A stretch of DNA of 64,000 bases from CAVVEC01 sp963770485. GTDB lineage: Bacteria; Acidobacteriota; Terriglobia; Terriglobales; Acidobacteriaceae. The notes below the pieces were generated by a model. It had not been told where the DNA came from and made no database searches. It saw nothing but the letters and a program-made list of their open reading frames with translations. The DNA lies in assembly GCA_963770485.1 (NCBI GenBank), contig CAVYPX010000009.1, positions 558,001-622,000 of the forward strand. The letters run 5' to 3'. Position 1 is the first letter of the stretch; each line of letters starts with the position of its first letter. This document shows positions 33,179 to 41,739 of this stretch, in pieces. Position numbers and translations under genes: made by a program.

Positions 33179-34220
33179 CGCCGATGTCACTGTGACCACA
33201 TCGAAAAGCAAGAAAACGTCAAGAGAAACCGATTCAGCGGTTGCCCCAATTGCTCTGCACGTGCCGAGTCCGGCACGGCAGGTTCGCTTTTTTCAGCTGC
33301 TGGTCGCAGCTCGAAAGCAATGGTTCATGGATGCGCTGTCAGATGCCCTGGGCCAGCTAGACCAGATGATCGTACAGCGGCAGATCAGCGAATACGTGAC
33401 GGCGGACGTGCGGCGGATTCTCGCAGCCGCGGGGCTTAGAGATGAGTATGTGTTCCCGGTTCCTGCAGTCCTCGAGATCAAGCCTTCACTAGTGGGTTAC
33501 TATCGGCTGCTGCTGGGTTCGCCACAGAAGTCTTTCTACAAGAGTTCGACCGGCATGGGCCGTTTCAAGAGCATGGAAGAACTGGGTACCGTGGCGAAGC
33601 AGAGACCCTACCTGCCCGCCTTCTGCAGAGCGATGGCAGAGGCCCTTGCGGAGCTGGTGCGCCAACTACCGAAGCTCACAGAGCGTGATTTGCGCGAATT
33701 GCCGTTGCTGACATTCGGTTCACAACTGCAGGGCTCCAACAACACTCAGATTGGCAAGAAGGCAATGAGAGAGGTTTTCGTCGCCGTCAGGGAGGTTGTC
33801 GAGAGACATGTTACAGAACTGAAGGAGAACAGACTGACAGTAAAAAACTCGAGCGGACGCGCGGTTCTAATCAGCCTCGCGCACGATCCTGATGTTTCCA
33901 TACAAGAGTTGATGCCCGAAGGTCCACACTACAAAGTAGCCATCGAGGTGAAGGGTGGCACGGACGTGAGCAATGCGCACAACCGGGCGGGAGAGGCTGA
34001 AAAGTCTCATCAGAAAGCCAAGAGGTTCGGATTCCCTGAATTTTGGACTGTAATTTCAAAGCACGGTGTGGATCTTCTTAAACTGAGGGCTGAATCGCCC
34101 ACCACGAACCATTGGTTCGACGTTGCCGAGGTGCTGGCACGCAAAGGCCACGACTGGGACGAGTTCCGGCAACGCCTCGCGGGGACAGTCGGCATACCGC
34201 TCAACGAAGTGAGCAAATAG
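33171..34220 (+). CDS. type II restriction endonuclease, XcyI-like
   Basis: With the GTG at 33171 the protein has 349 residues. The block AIEVKGGTDVSNAHNRAGEA followed by EKSHQKAKRFGFPEFWTV near 256-290 looks like a PD-(D/E)xK nuclease core (ExK in IEVKGG). That block, together with SPARQVRFFQLL near the N-terminus and TFGSQLQGSNNTQIG, recalls the RE_XcyI family (XcyI/Cfr9I cut CCCGGG). Family and site are from memory and need confirmation. It overlaps the methyltransferase gene, as expected for a restriction-modification pair. An ATG at 33093 would extend it into the methyltransferase gene. Confidence 0.65.
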   Translation: MSSADVTVTTSKSKKTSRETDSAVAPIALHVPSPARQVRFFQLLVAARKQWFMDALSDALGQLDQMIVQRQISEYVTADVRRILAAAGLRDEYVFPVPAVLEIKPSLVGYYRLLLGSPQKSFYKSSTGMGRFKSMEELGTVAKQRPYLPAFCRAMAEALAELVRQLPKLTERDLRELPLLTFGSQLQGSNNTQIGKKAMREVFVAVREVVERHVTELKENRLTVKNSSGRAVLISLAHDPDVSIQELMPEGPHYKVAIEVKGGTDVSNAHNRAGEAEKSHQKAKRFGFPEFWTVISKHGVDLLKLRAESPTTNHWFDVAEVLARKGHDWDEFRQRLAGTVGIPLNEVSK

Positions 34221-34295
34221 CACCTGTGGCGTGATTCCCGACCAGGCAAACCGGGTTTGCGCCTCCCTCCCCGCACCGCGTAGCATCTAACCAAC

Positions 34296-35528
34296 ATGCC
34301 CGCTACCCCCACGGCGACCCGTCCACCCAAGCTGGTCCTGAGCGAGATTCTCAGCTTTGCCTACGACACCTTCTGCAGTAACAAGGTGCGGTTTGCGCTC
34401 ACGGCGCTGGGGATGGTGATCGGCACGGCTTCGCTGATCCTGGTGGTCACCATCGGTATGACGGGAAAGCAGTATGTGCTGAACCAAATCCAATCGATCG
34501 GCGCCAACCTGATCGAGGCGGAGTATCAGGGCGGAGCCCAGCGCAATGTCACCCCCGATCTGCTCACCGTGGACGACATGCGCGCGGTATTGCAACAAGT
34601 GTCAGGCATCGCGGCCGCGTCTCCCGTGATTCCACTCGACGACCGCATCCCCATTGGCGGCGGCAAGGAACGCGACCTGCGCATACTGGGCGTGTTCCCC
34701 GAATATAGCGACGTGCGCAATCTGGTGGTGCTCTCCGGACGGTTCTTCGATGCGCAAGACGAGCAGGCGCGCAACAAAGTCGGCGTAATCCAGCAAAAAC
34801 TCGCCACCCAGCTCTACGGATCGGTGGAGGATGCGGTGGGGAAAGTGATCAAGCTCAGCGGTCTGCCCTTCACCATCATTGGCACTTTCCGGGAGCGAGT
34901 CGACACCTTCGGGCAGTCGGAAGTCACCGACAACTCCATGATCGTCCCATACACGGTGGCCCGGTACTTCACGGACACGCCGGACGTACGGCAGATCTAT
35001 TTCTCAGCGGCCGAACCTTCCATGGTGATTCCGGTTACTGAGCAGGTCAAGAAGGTCATCCAGTCCCGCCATCGCCCGGAGTCAGTCTACGTGGTGCAGA
35101 ATCTTACCGAACTGGTCGCGGTCGCGGATCGGACAGCCAACGCACTCACCCTGGTGTTGCTGCTGATTGCGACGGTCACGCTGCTGGTGAGCGGGATCGG
35201 GATCATGAACATCATGCTGGCGACGGTGAGTTCGCGCATTCGCGAGATCGGCATCCGCAAAGCCATCGGCGCGACCAGCCGCGAGATTCGGTTTCAGTTC
35301 TTGTCGGAAGCGGTCCTGATCTCTCTGACTGGCGGTTTTGCGGGAGTCGTCATCGGATTGGCGCTGCCCTTCTCGGTGCGATTCTTTACCGAATACCGGC
35401 TGCCCATCTCTGGGCTGTCGGCGATCGTTGCCATTGTGGTGTCTTCGCTAGTGGGGATTTTGTTCGGGACGGTGCCCGCCGCGCGCGCCGCGAAACTGGA
35501 TCCAGTGGAGAGTCTGCGATACGAGTGA
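34296..35528 (+). CDS. MacB-type ABC transporter permease (FtsX domain)
   Basis: This 410-residue protein begins with a cytoplasmic segment and helix 1 (FALTALGMVIGTASLILVV), has a periplasmic domain of about 220 residues (MacB_PCD type: VVLSGRFFDAQDEQARNKVGVI), and ends with three helices in an FtsX domain with GIMNIMLATVSSRIREIGIRKAIGA and ARAAKLDPVESLRYE. MacB-type permeases act with an ATPase, often fused or adjacent, in mechanotransmission or efflux. No ATPase is adjacent here. A TAGCAT about 9 nt before the ATG could be a -10 box. Confidence 0.88.
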   Translation: MPATPTATRPPKLVLSEILSFAYDTFCSNKVRFALTALGMVIGTASLILVVTIGMTGKQYVLNQIQSIGANLIEAEYQGGAQRNVTPDLLTVDDMRAVLQQVSGIAAASPVIPLDDRIPIGGGKERDLRILGVFPEYSDVRNLVVLSGRFFDAQDEQARNKVGVIQQKLATQLYGSVEDAVGKVIKLSGLPFTIIGTFRERVDTFGQSEVTDNSMIVPYTVARYFTDTPDVRQIYFSAAEPSMVIPVTEQVKKVIQSRHRPESVYVVQNLTELVAVADRTANALTLVLLLIATVTLLVSGIGIMNIMLATVSSRIREIGIRKAIGATSREIRFQFLSEAVLISLTGGFAGVVIGLALPFSVRFFTEYRLPISGLSAIVAIVVSSLVGILFGTVPAARAAKLDPVESLRYE

Positions 35529-35548
35529 GGAAGGCCCCAAGCTTTCGG

Positions 35549-35620
35549 CTTTTAGCCTTTGCTTGCCCTCGGCATGGTGCTTTGACTCAGAACTATCGGC
35601 TAAAAGCTGAAGGCTAAATA
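35549..35620. repeat. inverted repeat GGCTTTTAGCC / GGCTAAAAGC
   Basis: TCGGCTTTTAGCCTTTGC on the left and TCGGCTAAAAGCTGAAGGCT on the right form imperfect inverted arms just after the permease gene. This is another small intergenic repeat family. Confidence 0.5.
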
Positions 35621-35639
35621 GTGATCTCCAGAACAACAA

Positions 35640-35670
35640 AGCCGGGCTGGTTGGCCCGGCTTCGCTCTTT
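35640..35670 (+). terminator. intrinsic terminator-like hairpin
   Basis: AGCCGGGC (35640-35647) pairs with GCCCGGCT (35654-35661), followed by TCGCTCTTT. It lies about 110 bp past the permease stop. Confidence 0.55.
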
Positions 35671-35778
35671 CATCACCCTTGGGGATCGGCTTGGTTCTGA
35701 GGCTCCCCTAAGATCTTTTGTTGACTGAGTCGCTCACAGGAATCGCTTCTTTGTCACGTCACCGCCACATGGTCACCG

Positions 35779-36009
35779 CTACATGACCAAAGCCAGGTTT
35801 TCCAGTTCGTGCTGCAGAACGGGGATCGAGCACCCGGACATTTCCACGCGTCCGGCCGCATCGATGGCCGCCTGCGGCGAGACTCCGTAGCCCCGGCCCA
35901 TCAGAAATACCTGCAAGAGTTCGGCAGCCTCGCGGGAATCGATCAAGCCACCCTGCAGCAAGTCGTTCCGCAAAACCGTCAATTCGGTAACGGAAAATCG
36001 TTCTCTCAT
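35779..36009 (-). CDS. hypothetical protein, 76 aa
   Basis: This small protein begins MRERFSVTELTVLRNDL and contains SREAAELLQVFLMGRGYGVS and AAGRVEMSGCSIPVLQHELE, probably three helices. A strong GGAGGTG ribosome binding site lies about 10 nt before the ATG, so it is likely a real gene. I know no family for it. Upstream, TTTAACCAGTTAAA at 36133-36146 is a palindrome that may be part of its promoter. Confidence 0.6.
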   Translation of the reverse strand: MRERFSVTELTVLRNDLLQGGLIDSREAAELLQVFLMGRGYGVSPQAAIDAAGRVEMSGCSIPVLQHELENLALVM

Positions 36010-36314
36010 GTCACCGCACCTCCGACCCTCTACTTGCAGCTAGGGGATTAGACTCCGTGAACGCCACCTACGTTGCATGCAATTTTGATGCCGCACCGTA
36101 GTCGGAATTGTAAATCCCCGTAGAAGAGGTCCTTTAACCAGTTAAACCCTTTTTGGTGCATTAAGTTGCGGGGCATACGAAAAGAAGGGCTCGGGCTGGG
36201 AAGGGAGCCGGGGACGGCCCAGGCGGCCTCGGTTATGACACGGCGTGTCGTTGTGGGACGAAAAGCCGCAGGGCATGTGCCAGAGTGGCCCGGGGTGCAC
36301 CCCAATCGATTGGG
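36010..36314. other. 305-bp intergenic region
   Basis: It separates two leftward small genes. It contains the palindrome TTTAAC-CA-GTTAAA at 36133-36146. An open frame at 36048-36305 has no credible features. Confidence 0.5.
36133..36146. promoter_or_regulatory. palindrome TTTAAC-CA-GTTAAA
   Basis: Perfect 6-bp arms with a 2-bp spacer lie about 125 bp upstream of the 76-aa gene. It could be an operator; evidence is the symmetry only. Confidence 0.3.
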
Positions 36315-36485
36315 TCAGGAGGGCTCGGTCACGGCTTCGTCCACCAGCAGGATGGGAATGTTATCCCGTACGGGATAGACGCGGTGGCAGGCGCCGCACT
36401 TCAAGCTCTCCCCGTTTTCCTTGAGCACCAGCGGTTTCTTGCACATCGGACAGACCAGGATGTCGAGCAGATCCTTGGGAATCAT
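36315..36485 (-). CDS. Trm112-family zinc-ribbon protein, 56 aa
   Basis: I translated this short gene by hand: it begins MIPKDLLDILVCPMCKKPLV, continues LKENGESLKCGACHRVYPVR and ends DNIPILLVDEAVTEPS. The two CxxC pairs (C12/C15 and C30/C33) and the IPILLVDEA end are hallmarks of the Trm112/YcaR family, small zinc-binding partners of methyltransferases. The C-terminal block NIPILL is diagnostic. It stands alone on the minus strand; no partner methyltransferase is adjacent. Confidence 0.85.
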   Translation of the reverse strand: MIPKDLLDILVCPMCKKPLVLKENGESLKCGACHRVYPVRDNIPILLVDEAVTEPS

Positions 36486-36721
36486 GACCCCATTTTACGC
36501 CTTCTGAGGCCAGATAACATAACACGCCCCGCTATGGAGCACTTCGGCAGGTAGGGTATGAGAAGAAAGGCCACATTGACTCGCAACCTTTTTCCGAGTA
36601 CATTTTTGCGGCACTGTTGTAGTCAAGATGTGGGAACCCATCTGTTAGCGGCGAGGAGCTGAAGGGCGCATCCGGACCCGCGTTTGTTCACCAATCAAAA
36701 CCAATGAGAGGACAATAGATT

Positions 36722-38182
36722 ATGAAGAAGTTGAAAGAGTTCGGAATTTCGCTGCTCGCCTTGCTGGCCTTGACCGGTATTGCGACCGCACAAAAGTGGC
36801 AACCTTTGAAGACTCCACCGAGTTTCCCCGTGGGCGCAATCGCGATGCTCACCGATGGTACAGTGCTGCTCCATGAGGAGCAGGACTCGAACTATGGGAC
36901 CTGGTATAAGCTGACACCGGACAACACCGGCAGCTACATCAACGGGAAAATCGCGAAGATTGCCTCGCTGCCCAGCGGATATGGTCCTTGGTACTTCGGT
37001 TCCTCGGTGTTGCCCGATGGCCGATACATTATTGAGGGCGGAGAATACAACGACGGCAGCTCGGCATGGACTAACCTGGGCGCGATCTACGACCCGGTAA
37101 GCAACAAATGGACGTCGGTGAAGCCGCCCAGCGGGTGGAATAATATCGGCGACGCCCAAGCCACTCTTTTGACCAATGGAACATACATGCAGGCCGATTG
37201 CTGCGAAGGGGTCAACCAAGCTCTGCTCGATCTCAAGACCTTGAGCTGGACGAACCTCACCAGCACCAACAAAAATGACCGGTTTGACGAGGAAGGATGG
37301 CTCCTGCTGCCCAATGGGGAGATCCTGACGACGGACGCGATCGACGCTCCGAAATACGAAATCTTCAACCCGAAGACCAACAAGTGGACCACCCCCGGAA
37401 CTACGCCGGTTCGCCTCGAAGACCCCAACTCCCAAGAGATCGGACCGATGGTATTGCGGCCTGACGGCACTGTGTTCGCTGCCGGAGCAGCGCCCGCCGG
37501 CAGTGCCGGCCACACCGCCATCTACAATTCGAAGACGGGAAAGTGGAAGGCAGGTCCGGATTTCCCCAAGGTGGGTGGGGTGGCTTTGGCCTGTGACGAC
37601 GCTCCCGCAGCGCTGGAAATTAACGGCAAGGTCTTGGTAATGACCGGTCCGCCAGTTTTTAACTCGGGTGGCGTGTTCTTTGAGTGGGACGGGACGAAAC
37701 TGACCAAGATCGCCGGACCGCCAAACTCCAGCGGCGACCCAGCGTACGTGGGACACTTGCTCGAGTTGCCGAGCGGGCAGTTGCTGTTCAGCGATTTCAG
37801 CCAGGATCTCGAAGTGTTCACCCCGGCAGGAACCTTTGTGAACGCCTGGAAGCCTACGATTACATCTCTACCGAAGACGATCACTCACGGAAAAACGTAT
37901 GTGGTCAAAGGGAAGCAACTCAGCGGCCTCTCGCAAGGTGGCGCATACGGCGATGATTTCCAGGATGCGACGAATTTCGCGCTGGTGCGGATTACCAACA
38001 ATTCGAGCAAGCACGTCGTCTACGCCAAGACGCACAACCCGAACAGCTACGCGGTTCAGAGTGGCAACAAGGTAGAATCGACCAGTTTCGATGTGCCGTC
38101 CGGCATCGAGACCGGCGCCAGCAGTCTGCAAGTGGTCACGAACGGGATCCCCTCGGTTCCCTCGCCGGTGACCGTAAACTGA
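36722..38182 (+). CDS. secreted kelch-repeat / galactose-oxidase-like protein
   Basis: This 486-residue protein has a signal peptide (LLALLALTGIATAQ, cleavage about 23). Repeats of the kelch type follow: MLTDGTVLLHEEQD, SVLPDGRYIIEGGEYN, ATLLTNGTYMQADCC, LLLPNGEILTTDA, VLRPDGTVFAAGA, ELPSGQLLFSDF, which should form a beta-propeller. The C-terminal part from about residue 380 (PKTITHGKTYVVKGKQLSGLSQGG, SLQVVTNGIPSVPSPVTVN) looks like an IPT/TIG Ig-like domain, as in galactose oxidase-like proteins. I did not find a copper radical site. GAGAGGA lies before the ATG. Confidence 0.8.
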   Translation: MKKLKEFGISLLALLALTGIATAQKWQPLKTPPSFPVGAIAMLTDGTVLLHEEQDSNYGTWYKLTPDNTGSYINGKIAKIASLPSGYGPWYFGSSVLPDGRYIIEGGEYNDGSSAWTNLGAIYDPVSNKWTSVKPPSGWNNIGDAQATLLTNGTYMQADCCEGVNQALLDLKTLSWTNLTSTNKNDRFDEEGWLLLPNGEILTTDAIDAPKYEIFNPKTNKWTTPGTTPVRLEDPNSQEIGPMVLRPDGTVFAAGAAPAGSAGHTAIYNSKTGKWKAGPDFPKVGGVALACDDAPAALEINGKVLVMTGPPVFNSGGVFFEWDGTKLTKIAGPPNSSGDPAYVGHLLELPSGQLLFSDFSQDLEVFTPAGTFVNAWKPTITSLPKTITHGKTYVVKGKQLSGLSQGGAYGDDFQDATNFALVRITNNSSKHVVYAKTHNPNSYAVQSGNKVESTSFDVPSGIETGASSLQVVTNGIPSVPSPVTVN

Positions 38183-38293
38183 AGGCAAGAAGTTCATAGC
38201 AGCTAGGCAGTTGATTCATTGGAGCCGCTCTTCCATTTTCCTGCTACACTCGGAAAAGGGAAGAGTGGCTCTTCGTTCTTTCTCAAGTCCTTT

Positions 38294-38473
38294 GGTTCGC
38301 GCGTCCTGGTCGATCAGGATCAGGAGGGAAGCGGGTGAGAATCCCGCGCTGCCGCGCAACTGTAAGCGAGGAAATTGGCAATCGGCCACCGGGTTACATC
38401 TGGGAAGGCCGGTTGCAGTAGTCGGGCAGTGAAAGCTGTCCTAACTCGCGAAGCCAGGAGACCGGCGCGAACC
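38294..38473 (+). ncRNA. cobalamin riboswitch
   Basis: The 180-nt leader has the AdoCbl/cobalamin aptamer landmarks: GAGGGAAGCGGGTGAGAATC with CCGCGCTGCCGCGCAACTGT, and the B12 box GAAGCCAGGAGACCGGC at 38450-38466. An 8-bp closing stem GGTTCGCG (38294-38301) with CGCGAACC (38466-38473) is visible. It ends 39 nt before the start of a BtuB-like receptor gene with AAGGAGG in between, so it most likely controls translation or transcription of that gene in response to B12. Confidence 0.93.
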
Positions 38474-38512
38474 GTCAACACCCACCCCTTTCGCGTTCCA
38501 AAGGAGGAGTGT

Positions 38513-40714
38513 ATGCGGTTTTCCCAGGTTTTCACGAGCGTAATTCTGCTGCTGGCGGCAGCTTCAGCCGCCGAAATCAAAATCAAAGTTGTGGATCCGG
38601 ATCTGGCTGCGGTCGCAGGGGCGCAAGTCGAACTCACCCCACAGGGCAGCTCGATTCCCACCGCCGTGCAGACTACCTCTGCTGAAGGGCTGGCTGCATT
38701 CCGTGGCACTGGCACGAACTCTTATCGCCTGCGTGTCCTGGCGCCGGGGTTCGCCGCACAAGCCATCGATCTTTCATCTTCTTCTGAAGTCGTGACCATA
38801 AAGCTCGGGCTGGCCCCGGCGGCGGAAACGGTGGTGGTGACTGCGACCCGCAGCCCGGTTCCCACCGAAGCGGCAGGCTCGGATGTGGAGACGTTGAATA
38901 GCGGGCAACTGCAGGCAATGCAGCCGATCGCGGCCGACGATGCCCTGCGATTCCTGCCCGGTGCGGTCGTCGACACACAAGGCCAGCGCGGTGGACTGTC
39001 CTCCCTCTTTGTTCGTGGCGGCGACTCTCGTTATAACAAAGTAATCGTGGATGGCGTGACCATCAATGAGCCGGGCGGAAGATTTGACTTCGGAACGCTT
39101 CCGCTGTCGGAAGCCGACCGGATGGAATTCGTGCGGGGGGCGCAGAGCGCGCTGTACGGCTCTGACGCCATGACCAGCGTGGTACAAGTTTTCACACGTA
39201 CCGGCAGCACGGCCACTCCGGAGTTACGGCTGGGCGCGGATGGCGGGAATTTGGGAACGGCGCACGGCTATCTTTCACTCTCCGGCGCGCGCGGCCTCTT
39301 CGATTACAACGTGTTCGGAGACCAGTTCAACACCGATGGGCAAGGGCCCAACGACGATTACTCAAACTCGCTGCAAGGCGGGAATCTCGGGTTCGCCATC
39401 AACGACCGCGTTTCTCTGCGCATCCGCGGACGCCACTCCAACAGCCGCACCGGAGTGCAATCGGAGTGGGACTTTAACGGAGATCCGTTGATGCAGCCCG
39501 ATCTGGACCAGTTTGCGCGATTTAATGACTCCTTAGTCAGCGTCGAACTTACCGTGACCGGACCCTTGCGGTGGCAGCATCACTTCACTGGCTTCGAATA
39601 CAACCAGAAACGCACCAATGTAGACAATGTGATCGATCCCGGGCGAGTCTCGCCGCTCTACGGCAACATCGACACTCCCTTCGATGATATTGCGAACATT
39701 AACCGGGCCGGATTCGAGTATCAGGGGGACTACGTGGAACGGAACTGGGCGCAGACCACCATCGGATATCGCTTCGAAGATGAGAATGGATTTGTGGGTG
39801 ATTTGCTGTCATTGCCCATCGATCACGGTTTGCGCTTGAACCACGAGGCTTACGGCCAGCAACAGCTCACGCTGGGACGCTTGTCCGTGGTCGCGGGGGG
39901 GCGCTTCGTGCACAACGGCAGCTTTGGAAACAAAGGGGTACCGCGCGTGGCGCTGACACTGCAAGCATTACGCGGCGGGCCGGTGTTTTCAGGTACGCGA
40001 CTGCGCTTCTCTTACGCCACCGGAATCAAAGAACCGCTGCTGGAAGAGTCTTTCGCCAGCGGGCCCTATACCGTGCCGAATCCCAATCTTAAGCCGGAAG
40101 AGAACCGGGCTTTTGAAGCGGGGATCCAGCAGGGCTTTTTCGGTGGGAAGTATGCGTTGGTTGCGACCTACTACAACAATTTATTCCGGAACCAGATTGA
40201 ATTTGCCACCAGCCCCACGACCTTTGTTGGCCAATACGAGAACGTGAACCAGTCCCTCGCCCACGGCGCCGAGGTCGGGTTGCAGGGAAAAATCCTGTCA
40301 AGGCTCTCGCTGAATACGGCGTACACCTACACCTCAACGCAGATTTTGCAGGCGCCTTTGTGCACACCGGCCAATTTTTGCGATCCGCTGGAGGCGGCGG
40401 GTCAGCCGTTCCTGCGGCGTCCAAAACATTCGGCAACGGCGTTGCTGACCTATCTGGGGAATCGCTGGGGAGGCAACCTGGGCGGCAGTTTCGTGGGTAG
40501 GCGGCCTGACTCGGACTTCTACGGATTCGGCATCAATCACGCAGCCGGATACGTTCGTGTCGACACGGGCGGCTGGTATGCCATTAACTCCCGGGTCAGC
40601 GCGTATCTGAACATCCAGAATCTTCTCGACAAGCACTACAACGAAGTTGTGGGATATCCATCCTTGGGAACCAATTTCCGGGCGGGGCTGCGGTTCCGGA
40701 TCGGGGGCGAGTGA
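38513..40714 (+). CDS. TonB-dependent receptor, BtuB-like
   Basis: With the ATG at 38513 (AAGGAGG upstream) the protein has 733 residues. A signal peptide (LLLAAASAAE) is followed by a carboxypeptidase-regulatory-like domain at about 20-95 (VDPDLAAVAGAQVELTPQG), a plug domain (ETVVVTATRSPVPTEAAGSD, LRFLPGAVVDTQGQRGG, SLFVRGGDSRYNKVIVDG) and a 22-strand-type barrel ending in FRAGLRFRIGGE. The cobalamin riboswitch in its leader makes vitamin B12 or another corrinoid the probable ligand. An upstream in-frame ATG at 38375 lies inside the riboswitch and was rejected. No other B12 gene is adjacent. Confidence 0.88.
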   Translation: MRFSQVFTSVILLLAAASAAEIKIKVVDPDLAAVAGAQVELTPQGSSIPTAVQTTSAEGLAAFRGTGTNSYRLRVLAPGFAAQAIDLSSSSEVVTIKLGLAPAAETVVVTATRSPVPTEAAGSDVETLNSGQLQAMQPIAADDALRFLPGAVVDTQGQRGGLSSLFVRGGDSRYNKVIVDGVTINEPGGRFDFGTLPLSEADRMEFVRGAQSALYGSDAMTSVVQVFTRTGSTATPELRLGADGGNLGTAHGYLSLSGARGLFDYNVFGDQFNTDGQGPNDDYSNSLQGGNLGFAINDRVSLRIRGRHSNSRTGVQSEWDFNGDPLMQPDLDQFARFNDSLVSVELTVTGPLRWQHHFTGFEYNQKRTNVDNVIDPGRVSPLYGNIDTPFDDIANINRAGFEYQGDYVERNWAQTTIGYRFEDENGFVGDLLSLPIDHGLRLNHEAYGQQQLTLGRLSVVAGGRFVHNGSFGNKGVPRVALTLQALRGGPVFSGTRLRFSYATGIKEPLLEESFASGPYTVPNPNLKPEENRAFEAGIQQGFFGGKYALVATYYNNLFRNQIEFATSPTTFVGQYENVNQSLAHGAEVGLQGKILSRLSLNTAYTYTSTQILQAPLCTPANFCDPLEAAGQPFLRRPKHSATALLTYLGNRWGGNLGGSFVGRRPDSDFYGFGINHAAGYVRVDTGGWYAINSRVSAYLNIQNLLDKHYNEVVGYPSLGTNFRAGLRFRIGGE

Positions 40715-40829
40715 GAAGAAGCTCAGATCCTAGCTCCGAGCTCTTAGGCTCCGCCCATGTCGGCGTGATCTGGTCCTTTGGGGTGCCGCACCGGGTATTG
40801 CCGATTGACAGGTCTTTATTTGCGAGTGT

Positions 40830-41606
40830 TCAGCGCTGGCGGGAAGCCAAACGCCGTGTCTTGGGTGCGCTCTCCAGAGAAGAGGATTCCGCGCCCGGGT
40901 GCGGATGGTCGCGATGATTTCCTGCGGCGGGGCCGCAGGAAGTCGGCAGAGGTGCGGCGGAATGAGAGCCCTGGTATTTGCTTCGCGCCAGAACAAGCTT
41001 CTCCAGATCCTCTTGTCCCAGGGGTTGCTGGCGTCCCAGAAGATGGGTTACCAGAGCGATCTGAGCAAAATGCTCGACTGTCTCCATTTTCATGTAAGCG
41101 TGATGCAAGGTATCGCCGTAGGAGACGACACCATGGTTCGACATGAGAATGGCATCGTACTGCGAAATCAGTGGCTCCAGCGTTTCCGAGAGCTCAGGCG
41201 TGCCGGGGGTGCCGTACTTGGCCAGCGGGATGGAGCCCAGTCCGATGACGACCTCACAGACCAGCGGCTGGGTGAGCGCGATTCCGGCGGCGGCAAAGCC
41301 GGTCGCCGTCGGCGGATGCGCATGCACGATGGCACGGATGTCCGGGCGGAGCTGGTAGATCAGCAGGTGCATGGCGATTTCGCTGGAAACATGGCGGCGG
41401 CCAGAAAGCGGACGGCCTTCGAGGTCGACGATGACCATGTCGGAAGGGCGCAACATGCCCTTACTCATGGAGGTAGGAGTGGCCAGGATGCGGCGCTCAT
41501 CGAGGCGTACGGATAGATTGCCGTCCATGGCGGCCACGTAGCCGCGCTGGTGCAGCATATTGCCGAAGAGGGCAATTTCGCGGCGGGATTGGCGTTCACT
41601 AGGCAT
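40830..41606 (-). CDS. class II aldolase/adducin family protein
   Basis: This 258-residue protein has the family pattern GNMLHQRGYVAAMDGNLSVR, ATPTSMSKGML, HLLIYQLRPDIRAIVHAHPPTATGFA with zinc ligands His-x-His, MSNHGVVSYGDTLHHAYMKMETVEHFA with the third His. L-fuculose-phosphate aldolase and methylthioribulose-phosphate dehydratase belong to the family; the substrate is not clear. The last 45 residues after RSKYQG are rich in Ser, Ala, Pro and His and are unlike the usual end, so they may be a non-conserved tail. It diverges from queA. Confidence 0.8.
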   Translation of the reverse strand: MPSERQSRREIALFGNMLHQRGYVAAMDGNLSVRLDERRILATPTSMSKGMLRPSDMVIVDLEGRPLSGRRHVSSEIAMHLLIYQLRPDIRAIVHAHPPTATGFAAAGIALTQPLVCEVVIGLGSIPLAKYGTPGTPELSETLEPLISQYDAILMSNHGVVSYGDTLHHAYMKMETVEHFAQIALVTHLLGRQQPLGQEDLEKLVLARSKYQGSHSAAPLPTSCGPAAGNHRDHPHPGAESSSLESAPKTRRLASRQR

Positions 41607-41725
41607 TCACTTGCAAGGCGTCCGGGGGAGCGGACCATCTGGCTGGCGTATGGTAACGCAGGCGCTTGGCGAAAGACAATCCGAATCTTCGGGCTGGGCC
41701 TGGGTGGGCCGACAACGGCGGAATC

Positions 41726-41731
41726 TATAAT
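41726..41731 (+). promoter_or_regulatory. -10 promoter box (TATAAT) just before queA
   Basis: A consensus TATAAT lies 8 nt before the GTG start of queA, with no ribosome binding site between, suggesting a leaderless transcript. Confidence 0.55.
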
Positions 41732-41739
41732 CAGGCTGC

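Noticed and set aside
32414..34220. The restriction-modification pair as part of a larger defence island
   Set aside because: Neighbours are a glycosyltransferase and a MacB-type permease; no other defence gene is recognisable.
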